64,000 nt of DNA, from the NCBI GenBank assembly GCA_029558835.1, contig JAKQDH010000206.1, positions 1-64,000 of the forward strand, in the 5' to 3' direction. The DNA is from Planctomycetota bacterium. GTDB lineage: Bacteria > Planctomycetota > Phycisphaerae > UBA1845. Below are positions 33,823 through 40,519 of the stretch, one piece after another. Position 1 is the first letter of the stretch. Each line of letters begins with the position of its first letter. The notes beneath the pieces were generated by a model, which searched no databases, had not been told where the DNA came from, and saw only the letters and a list, made by a program, of their open reading frames with translations. The translations under genes were made by a program, and so were the position numbers.

Positions 33823-35100
33823 ATGTTCGAGCCGTGCAACCAACTGAGTGTGCCGCCGGGGCCGCGGACTGTTCTCCGGTTCGTCGGGAACGGGTTTGGC
33901 GTCCTGCGCGACCACCTGACGGCGGATCCCAGTCGTGAGCAGTTCGCGTTCCTGCTGGCCCGGCCGGTTGCGACCGCGGACGGCGTGCTGCTGCTCGTGC
34001 TGGATGTGCTGCTGCCCGAGCCGCAGGACCTGGTCGCGCAGTCTGGGTTCGGTGTCGAGCCGCGACCGGAGTTTCAGGCGCTGGTGTATCTGCTTGCCGA
34101 GCAGCAGGGCCTCGTCGTGCTCGATGCGCACACGCACGTCTGCGATGGGCCACCCTCGTTCAGCCCGGTGGACTGGGCCGCCGCGCGGGCCAATGCGCGC
34201 TACATCGTGGAACGGTTCCCGCCGCCCACGACGCTCGGCCTGGTTGTGTTCAACCGCGGGCTGACCGCCTGTGACGGCATGCTGTTCGAGCGCGACCGCG
34301 CCGCGTTCGCCGCGATCACCGAACTGCAAGCCGTGGGGGCCGGCCTCACCATCCAGAGGACTGCAGAGGCGAGGGATGGTGCGCCAGTTGATGAGCGCTA
34401 CGCCCGCCAGCGGCTCGTGCCGGGCTGGAACCAGACCGGGCTGGAACATCGACGATGTGGAAATCTGGGCCGGTGTGAATACGACGGACTTGGTCGCCGA
34501 CCTCAATGGCGACGGCGTCGTGGACATCCAAGACTTTGCCGTGCTGGCGGACTGCCTGACGGGGCCGGAAGTGCCGCCGGCAACCGGCTGCGAGAACGCG
34601 GACCTCGATCAGGACGTGGACGTGGACCTGGCGGACTTCAGCGTGTTCCAGTTGCACTTCGGGGCGGGCCGGTGGCCTGCAACGCTGCCGTGCGGGAGAT
34701 TGAGAAACAAGGCGAGCGGGACTGTCATTCGCCGCCGCGGGAATCCCGCTCGGACCTGCGCCATTTGGCTGGGATGTTGCCCGCGTTCCATTTCTTGTAT
34801 GCCGCCTGTAGCTCCCTGAGTCGCTCCGGTTCCTGCGCGGCGAGGTCAGTCTCCTCGCCCACGTCCCGGCTCAGGTTGAAGAGCTGCGGCGCGCTCCGAC
34901 GCCGGGCAACGACCTTCCAGTCGCCTGCGCGCACCGCGGATTGCCGTCCGAAGCGCCAGAACAAGGCATCGTGGGGCGTGTCCTTCTTGCCGTGGAGGAA
35001 GGGCACGAGGTCGATACCATCGAGCTGCATCGCGGGTCGTACCGGGATACCGGCGGCCGCCAGTGCCGTCGCGTGGATGTCGAGCGACACCACCGGGTAA
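33823..35100 (+). CDS. JAMM/JAB peptidase with truncated E1 (ThiF) start; C-terminal half is out-of-frame run-on
   Basis: The ATG at 33823 follows GAGG at about 8 bases. Residues 1-175 form a JAMM (MPN/Prok-JAB) domain: Glu39 in SREQFAFLL, H103-T-H105, Ser114 and Asp117 (HxH-x8-S-x2-D), the zinc and catalytic ligands, all present. Residues 189-206 (DERYARQRLVPGWNQTGL) match the opening of E1/ThiF domains, which normally continue into a VVGAGGLG nucleotide loop. Here that loop is missing: at 34436-34447 the sequence joins the 3' end of a dockerin-type gene in another frame, and the remaining 220 codons to 35100 are run-on without homology. The ancestral gene was therefore a JAB-E1 fusion. The peptidase may still be active; the E1 is lost. 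Confidence 0.7.
   Translation: MFEPCNQLSVPPGPRTVLRFVGNGFGVLRDHLTADPSREQFAFLLARPVATADGVLLLVLDVLLPEPQDLVAQSGFGVEPRPEFQALVYLLAEQQGLVVLDAHTHVCDGPPSFSPVDWAAARANARYIVERFPPPTTLGLVVFNRGLTACDGMLFERDRAAFAAITELQAVGAGLTIQRTAEARDGAPVDERYARQRLVPGWNQTGLEHRRCGNLGRCEYDGLGRRPQWRRRRGHPRLCRAGGLPDGAGSAAGNRLRERGPRSGRGRGPGGLQRVPVALRGGPVACNAAVREIEKQGERDCHSPPRESRSDLRHLAGMLPAFHFLYAACSSLSRSGSCAARSVSSPTSRLRLKSCGALRRRATTFQSPARTADCRPKRQNKASWGVSFLPWRKGTRSIPSSCIAGRTGIPAAASAVAWMSSDTTG
34420..34447. repeat. 12-base direct repeat at the E1 truncation junction
   Basis: CCGGGCTGGAAC occurs at 34420-34431 and again at 34436-34447. The first copy encodes PGWN of the E1 start; the second encodes PGWN of the dockerin-type fragment in a different frame. 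The layout suggests microhomology-mediated joining. Confidence 0.7.
34436..34700 (+). pseudogene. 3' fragment of a dockerin-type exported protein gene
   Basis: In the frame starting at 34436 the sequence encodes PGWNIDDVEIWAG, DLNGDGVVDIQDFAVLADC and DQDVDVDLADFSVFQLHFG, the closing module of the many exported proteins in this genome. No start codon, signal peptide or upstream domain belongs to it; its 5' part was replaced by the JAB-E1 gene. The frame continues past the usual end of such modules, so its 3' end may also be altered. Confidence 0.7.
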
Positions 35101-36143
35101 TCATACGTACGGTCCGCCGGCACGTGGCCGTGCCACTGCATGAGGAACGGGATTCGAATGCCGCCCTCGTAGACCTGCCCCTTGTAGCCCCGTAATGGGT
35201 CATTGCGCGACGTGGTTTGCCAGGTCGGGCCACCATTGTCGCTCAGGAAGAAGATGAGCGTGCGGTCGTCGAGCCGGTACTCGCGGAGCTTGCCGAGCAC
35301 GCCGCCGACCGCGTCGTCCATGGCGGTGAGCATGGTGGCGTACGTCCGCCGTGTCTCGTCCTTGATGTCCTTCACGCGGTCACGCACCTTGGCGCTGGCC
35401 TGCAAGGGGGAGTGCACCGCGTTGAACGGCAAGTAGAGGAAGAAGGGCTGGTCGTTGTGGCGGTCGATAAACGCCATCGCCTCGCGGGCGAATGCGTCGG
35501 TCAGGTACTCCTTCTCGGTGACGGGTATCGTGCCGCGCAGTAGAGGATTGGTCCGTCGGGATATCGTCGGATCATAGTCGTGAGCGCCAGTCAAGAACCC
35601 GAAGAACTCGTCGAAGCCCCGCTCAGTCGGCCGCAGCCCCTCACGATAGCCGACGTGCCATTTGCCGAACATGCCCGTGGCGTAGCCGGCCCGTTTGAGC
35701 CGCTCCGCGAGCGTTAGCTCTTCCCGTGGCAACCCAAAATCCTCGGAGGCCTCATGCTCCGGGCCGGGGTTGTGCTCGAAGCCGAACCGCTGCTGATAAC
35801 GACCGGTGAGCAGGCCGGCCCGTGTCGGCGCGCAGATCGGGCAGGTCACGTAGCCGCTGGTGAAGCGCACGCCGCGTTTCGCGATCGAGTCGATGCGCGG
35901 CGTGGCGATGTCGCGGCAGCCCTGCACGCCGAGGTCGGCGTAGCCTAGATCGTCGGCGAGCAACAGCACGATGTTGGGCCGGGATGGCTGCGTTGACGCC
36001 GCTTGCGCTGCGAATGCGCGCGGCAGCAGACTGCCTGCCGCCAGCAGCCCGGCAGACGTTGCGCCCGCCCGCGTGAGAAACTCCCGCCGCGTCAACTGGA
36101 TAACGTCTGTGATGATGGTCGGGTCGGATGCCGCGCTCGCCAT
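34725..36143 (-). CDS. Cys-type sulfatase with Tat signal
   Basis: 472 residues from the ATG at 36143, which has GAGGAG upstream; the frame is open much further 5' but without homology. Tat signal TRREFLTRAG (18-27) followed by a hydrophobic stretch, so export is in folded form. Sulfatase fold with metal ligands at ADD 63-65, catalytic Cys104 in C-A-P-T-R-x4-TG, GKWHVG and DNGG. The core fits C-x-P-x-R, so Cys104 must be converted to formylglycine. It hydrolyses sulfate esters, probably of a polysaccharide. It lies 13 bases downstream of a radical-SAM maturase gene, which supplies that modification. Confidence 0.93.
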   Translation of the reverse strand: MASAASDPTIITDVIQLTRREFLTRAGATSAGLLAAGSLLPRAFAAQAASTQPSRPNIVLLLADDLGYADLGVQGCRDIATPRIDSIAKRGVRFTSGYVTCPICAPTRAGLLTGRYQQRFGFEHNPGPEHEASEDFGLPREELTLAERLKRAGYATGMFGKWHVGYREGLRPTERGFDEFFGFLTGAHDYDPTISRRTNPLLRGTIPVTEKEYLTDAFAREAMAFIDRHNDQPFFLYLPFNAVHSPLQASAKVRDRVKDIKDETRRTYATMLTAMDDAVGGVLGKLREYRLDDRTLIFFLSDNGGPTWQTTSRNDPLRGYKGQVYEGGIRIPFLMQWHGHVPADRTYDYPVVSLDIHATALAAAGIPVRPAMQLDGIDLVPFLHGKKDTPHDALFWRFGRQSAVRAGDWKVVARRRSAPQLFNLSRDVGEETDLAAQEPERLRELQAAYKKWNAGNIPAKWRRSERDSRGGE

Positions 36144-36156
36144 GAGCAACTCCTCA

Positions 36157-37320
36157 TCAGTGTGAATGAACCGCACCACGCGTGCCGCGCGCTCCAGGCG
36201 GTAGCTCGGTGCGAACCTCCGCAGCCAGCCGCTCAAGGTGCGGGGCTGCGTGCTGGAAGAACCGCTTCCAGCCGGCGCACAGGACGTTCTGCACTTCGGT
36301 CGCCCCTTGCATGCCGATTCGGTGCCGCGGACACCCGCCGTGGCACAGGTCCAGGTACTGGCAGCCGGCACAGGCGTCCGGCCATTCCAGCTTCTTTCGT
36401 CCGAATGCGGCGTAGGCCGGGGACTGCCGGAGCCGCTCCCAGGTGTCGGCGTGGATGCTGCCAAGCTTAAGTTCGCGCTGCACGAAGAAATCGCACGGGA
36501 ACACGTCGCCGTTGTACTCCACGACCAGGCACTGACAGCAGTCGTTGTCCATCATGCAGTCGGTTGGCCGGCCGAGGACCAGCTTGTGGATGATCGAGTC
36601 GAAGAGCCGGACGGACACCCGGCGCGCGTCCCGGGGGTGCCATTCATCGAACAGCTCGCATAGGAATTGCCCCCAGGCCTCTCCGGTAACCGCGCAGGGC
36701 TGTAGCTGTCCGCGCGCGTCGAACTCGACACAGGGGATGTACTGGTGGAAGAGCAATCCCTGGTCGCAGAGATAGCGATAGACCTCACGTGCGCGGCCGA
36801 CGTTGGCCGCGGTTACCAGCGTAAGGACATTGAACTCGACACCGGCGCGGCGTAGGCAGCCGATGCCGCGTATGACCGCAGCGTGTGTGCCGGCTCCGGC
36901 GCCGGTGTGTCGGTAAGCGTCGTGCACCTGGCCCGGACCATCCAGGCTCACGCCGACCAGGAAGCGGTACTCGGCCAAGTGGTGGGCCAGCGCTTTGGTG
37001 ATCAACGTCGCGTTGGTTTGCAGGCCGTTCGCGATGATTGAGCCGGGACGGCCATGCTGCTGCTGAAGGTCCGTGACGCGGCGGAAGAACTCGAGGCCCA
37101 GCAGCGTCGGCTCGCCGCCCTGCCAGATGAAGCTGTAGGTCGGTTGGTCGGTAGCCAGGTAGCTGGCGACAAGCTGCTCGAGCGTCGCATCCGACATGCG
37201 ATGCACGGCTTCGTCGGGATAGAGCTGCAGGTGGTCGAGGTAGAAGCAGTACTCGCAGCACAGGTTGCAGTCGGCCGAGACCGGCTTGACGAGGAGCGAG
37301 AATGGCCGCGACAGATCCAT
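36157..37320 (-). CDS. Anaerobic sulfatase-maturating radical SAM enzyme
   Basis: 387 residues. Radical SAM cluster C18-x3-C22-x2-C25, followed by YSFIWQGGEPTLLG and VGVSLDGP, and a SPASM-type C-terminal region with additional cysteines (CCQCLVV, CDFF, CAGCQYLDLCHGGCPRHR). This is the oxygen-independent maturase family (anSME/AtsB) that oxidises the active-site Cys or Ser of sulfatases to formylglycine in the cytoplasm before export. Position directly upstream of a Cys-type sulfatase (13-base gap) fits exactly. It starts 9 bases after the preceding gene with a weak ribosome binding site, suggesting translational coupling. Confidence 0.93.
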   Translation of the reverse strand: MDLSRPFSLLVKPVSADCNLCCEYCFYLDHLQLYPDEAVHRMSDATLEQLVASYLATDQPTYSFIWQGGEPTLLGLEFFRRVTDLQQQHGRPGSIIANGLQTNATLITKALAHHLAEYRFLVGVSLDGPGQVHDAYRHTGAGAGTHAAVIRGIGCLRRAGVEFNVLTLVTAANVGRAREVYRYLCDQGLLFHQYIPCVEFDARGQLQPCAVTGEAWGQFLCELFDEWHPRDARRVSVRLFDSIIHKLVLGRPTDCMMDNDCCQCLVVEYNGDVFPCDFFVQRELKLGSIHADTWERLRQSPAYAAFGRKKLEWPDACAGCQYLDLCHGGCPRHRIGMQGATEVQNVLCAGWKRFFQHAAPHLERLAAEVRTELPPGARGTRGAVHSH

Positions 37321-37329
37321 GTCGGTGTG

Positions 37330-40300
37330 CTACCCCGGGTGGACTTCGCTGACGGCCCGTGTGGTTAGATTCACATCGAAGAACCTGTCGGCACGACCGC
37401 CATCGATCGTGATCTTCCGACCGCTGAGCGTGGTGATCGTCAGGTCCACCTCCTTGACGCCGCCCAAGCCGAAATGCGCCTCCAGCGCGCCGCCGCTCTT
37501 GTAGCTGTGGTTGGCGGCGATGACCCGCGTGCCGAGCAGCTTGTTCGTCTTCGGCTCGCGGGCCTCCACGCGGGCCCCGATCAGTTCCGCGTCCGTCAGG
37601 CCGCTGAATCGCAGCCGCAGCCAGTGATTCTGCCGCCCGCCGTGCAGCCCCGTGTTCCAATAGACCTTGCTCTCGTACCGCGCCATGCTCAGCGCTGGGC
37701 CTGAGTTATCGGGATCGGCGGCAAAGACCAGGTCCAGCAGGCCGTCATTGTTGAGGTCGGCGGCCTCTCCGCAGATGCCGGAGCCATCCAGGCCGCTGAA
37801 GGCGGTCGGTTTGGGCTCGAAAGAGCCGTCACCGCGATTCATGAACAGAAGCGCGCGGGCTTCGAGGTTCGGCGATTCATGGCGATCCAGAACTACGAGG
37901 TCCTCCCAGCCGTCGTTGTCAAAGTCGCCAAACACCGCGTCGGCGAAATACGGCCGGCGGTCGCCGGGTTGCAGGGCGGCGCCGAGGCGGCCTTGCGGCT
38001 CTGGCGCGTCGAAGAGCTTGCACCAGTCACGATAGACCCAGTTCAGCGCATCCAGCCCGGCGGCATGGGTCGCTTCCTCGAACTGGAAACCGCCTCTGTT
38101 CCGCCAGAACCGACCGCTGACGTATTCCGCCCGCGGCGCCCAGCCCGGACTGGCCGGCCCGACCGCCAACACATCCAGCAGGCCGTCGCTGTCCACGTCG
38201 GCCAGCGAGATATAGGGCAATCCCGGGGCCTTGCCGACCGCCGTGAGGGTCTTCTTGTCATCACTGAGCTTAAGGTGGGCCTCACAGGCCAGGCCGTTGC
38301 CCGCAACCGTCTCAAACCGCAGCTCGCCCGTTTCGACGAGCAGGTTCTTCCAGCAAAACACGCCCTGGCGGTATTCGACCGGGGTGTAAGGCGCATCATA
38401 ATCGCGCACGTCTACATGGAACGACTGCACGAGGTCGAGATCACCGTCGTTGTCCAGGTCGCGCAGGTTGATATCGGGACCAGCCTTGTCCTTCTCGCTG
38501 TCGTGGTAGAAACCACCGAAGTCGGGAACAAGGTCGGTGCCGCCAATGTCCTCAAAGCGGCCATCCTCGAACTTGGCGCCTTTCGGCTTGAAGACGTAGA
38601 GCCGGGTGTGCGGAAACCCGCCCATCGCGTCCTTGATGTTGTCGCAGCCGACCGCGATGTCGAGCCAGCCGTCCCTGTTTAGGTCGCCGATGCTGGGCTG
38701 GCGGTTGTAGGCCTGTTCATTCTGGATGCCCATCTTTGTTGAGACGTCTCGGAAGACATCCCACGCGCCATCGCTGATATACAGGCCGTTTCCGGTTTTC
38801 TGGTCGCGCGGATTGGACTCACCGCCGGACATCTGGGCGTGCCGGGTCACGAGCAGGTCAAGAAAACCGTCGCCGTTGAAGTCGGCCAGATTGGGCACCT
38901 GGCCACGCCCGAAACGCTCCGGGGTTACCTGCGAGTCCAGGATCCTGATCGTGTGCGGCCGGAAGCGGAAGTCGCCCTCGTTGATGAACACGCGCAGCTT
39001 CTCGCCGGCACGCCAACGTCCGCCCGTGCCGCGCGGCGCGGAGTAGGTGGCCACGATATCGACGAGGCCGTCCTGGTTCAGGTCTGCGATGGCGACGCCG
39101 TTCATGCCCTCCTGAAGATCGGTGAGGCCGGGAACGCAGATACTCTCGAAGAGCTGGCCGCGCCCGGCCGCGTCGCGCGTGGCGTCATTGTCAGGCATCT
39201 TCTTCAGCGGCGGCTCGCCCGGGCGCTGCTCGGTGACTTCCTCCGTGTGCGGGGTCGGCTCGATGTCACCATAGCGGTCCCGCAACCGTTCCCAGGCTGA
39301 TTGGCGACGCCGAGGAGCTCGCCCCTCGCGCTCGTCGGCCGCAGGTTCTTTGCTCTCCTCTCGGGAGAGGGCCGCGGGCCGGGTTCTTGCAGTCTTGGCG
39401 GCGTCTGCAGGCGCCTGTTCGATGTAGATGCGGTTCCCGTCGGGATCGGTAACCAGCAACCGCTTCTCGCCGTCGACCTTCGCGCCGCGTTTCATCAACC
39501 CGGTGCGCGCGGCGGCAAGGTCGGCCACGCGTAACGTCACGCTGCGCAGTCCCGGCGCATCCTGCCCGGCATCGGCGTCCTTGGGGCGCTGCCCCTCTGG
39601 CGAGGAGAACTTGATCCGCCCAGCGCCGGTGGCGAACAGGTACATCTTCATGCTTAACGGCGGCGGCAGGTTCCACGGATCGAATTCTGCCAGGCCCAGC
39701 GTCTCACCATAGAACTCCCGCGCCGCCGCGTCGTCGCTGACGCCCATGCCCCAGGTGAACGTCTCGCCCGACGCGCTGCGCGGCACGCCCATGATCTCGA
39801 CGATGTTGCCGTCGGGGTCGCGCGTCATGCTGACGTTAGCGCCCTTGACCGGCGCCAGATAGCCGGCCTGGACGAGCCGCTCGCTGACGGTGGCGGGATC
39901 ATCGAACCAGAGCGAGAACCAGCGAAAGCCGTTGGACGCAAGCATCTGCCTCATCGGATTGCCTGTGGCCGGTTCGGGCTTGTCGCCGGGGACCTTCCGC
40001 AGGCGCAGGTAGCAGCCGGCCCACTCCAGCAGGGCGCCTTTCTGGGCGTCGGCCGGCTCGACCTCCCGCATGCCGATGCCGTCGCGGTAGAACTTCGCGC
40101 ACGCCTCGACATCGCGCACGCAGAGTTCAAACACTGCGTCCACAACCTGGAGCTCACCCTCGCTGAGTGAAGAGGCTTCTGATGCCGGCTGAGTCGTGCC
40201 CCGCCGCGCCGCGCGGCGGTCGAGGTAGTAAGCGCGGGCTTCCTCCAGCGTGACGAAACCGTCACCGTTCCGGTCGATCTGCCGGAACAACGGCTCGGGA

Positions 40301-40458
40301 TACTCCTCGGCGCTGACCTTGCCATCGCCATTGCGGTCAAGTTGCTCGAAACGCTCCACCAGCGAACCGGGCCGCGTCGTCTGCTGCGCCCGTGCTGCGT
40401 GTACTGATGCGGCCGCGATGACGAGTATTGCGAGAACGCATCGTGAGTTGTTAGTCAT
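37330..40458 (-). CDS. Exported EF-hand / double VOC / FG-GAP / UnbV multidomain protein
   Basis: 1042 residues. Signal peptide (1-24), two EF-hands (about 38-72: DRNGDGKVSAEE, DRNGDGFVTLEE), two glyoxalase/VOC domains (about 105-216 and 222-355), an Arg-rich linker, seven or so FG-GAP/VCBS-type propeller blades (about 435-930, with DLNQDGLVDI, DFNGDGFLDLL, DLDNDGDLDL), and an ASPIC/UnbV-type C-terminal domain (945-1035). FG-GAP/UnbV proteins are surface or periplasmic binding proteins; attachment of two VOC modules is unusual. Its metal-binding VOC residues were not checked. Second gene of a four-gene minus-strand operon with a triple hydrolase upstream and the sulfatase system downstream. 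Confidence 0.85.
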   Translation of the reverse strand: MTNNSRCVLAILVIAAASVHAARAQQTTRPGSLVERFEQLDRNGDGKVSAEEYPEPLFRQIDRNGDGFVTLEEARAYYLDRRAARRGTTQPASEASSLSEGELQVVDAVFELCVRDVEACAKFYRDGIGMREVEPADAQKGALLEWAGCYLRLRKVPGDKPEPATGNPMRQMLASNGFRWFSLWFDDPATVSERLVQAGYLAPVKGANVSMTRDPDGNIVEIMGVPRSASGETFTWGMGVSDDAAAREFYGETLGLAEFDPWNLPPPLSMKMYLFATGAGRIKFSSPEGQRPKDADAGQDAPGLRSVTLRVADLAAARTGLMKRGAKVDGEKRLLVTDPDGNRIYIEQAPADAAKTARTRPAALSREESKEPAADEREGRAPRRRQSAWERLRDRYGDIEPTPHTEEVTEQRPGEPPLKKMPDNDATRDAAGRGQLFESICVPGLTDLQEGMNGVAIADLNQDGLVDIVATYSAPRGTGGRWRAGEKLRVFINEGDFRFRPHTIRILDSQVTPERFGRGQVPNLADFNGDGFLDLLVTRHAQMSGGESNPRDQKTGNGLYISDGAWDVFRDVSTKMGIQNEQAYNRQPSIGDLNRDGWLDIAVGCDNIKDAMGGFPHTRLYVFKPKGAKFEDGRFEDIGGTDLVPDFGGFYHDSEKDKAGPDINLRDLDNDGDLDLVQSFHVDVRDYDAPYTPVEYRQGVFCWKNLLVETGELRFETVAGNGLACEAHLKLSDDKKTLTAVGKAPGLPYISLADVDSDGLLDVLAVGPASPGWAPRAEYVSGRFWRNRGGFQFEEATHAAGLDALNWVYRDWCKLFDAPEPQGRLGAALQPGDRRPYFADAVFGDFDNDGWEDLVVLDRHESPNLEARALLFMNRGDGSFEPKPTAFSGLDGSGICGEAADLNNDGLLDLVFAADPDNSGPALSMARYESKVYWNTGLHGGRQNHWLRLRFSGLTDAELIGARVEAREPKTNKLLGTRVIAANHSYKSGGALEAHFGLGGVKEVDLTITTLSGRKITIDGGRADRFFDVNLTTRAVSEVHPG

Positions 40459-40519
40459 GGCTCACCTTTCTCCGAAACGAGCGCGGCCTGCCGGTGGGTG
40501 ATCATCGGCAACCCTTTGC

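Noticed and set aside
23751-34447. Integrated prophage as the origin of the island
   Set aside because: No integrase, capsid, terminase, tail or lysis gene is present; attachment-site repeats were not found.
34448-35100. Treating the last 220 codons of the JAB ORF as a genuine C-terminal domain
   Set aside because: The sequence is Arg-rich, out of frame with the dockerin fragment it overlaps, and antisense to the sulfatase gene.
36144-36464. N-terminal extension of the sulfatase
   Set aside because: It overlaps the maturase gene, has no homology, and a Tat signal with GAGGAG begins at 36143.
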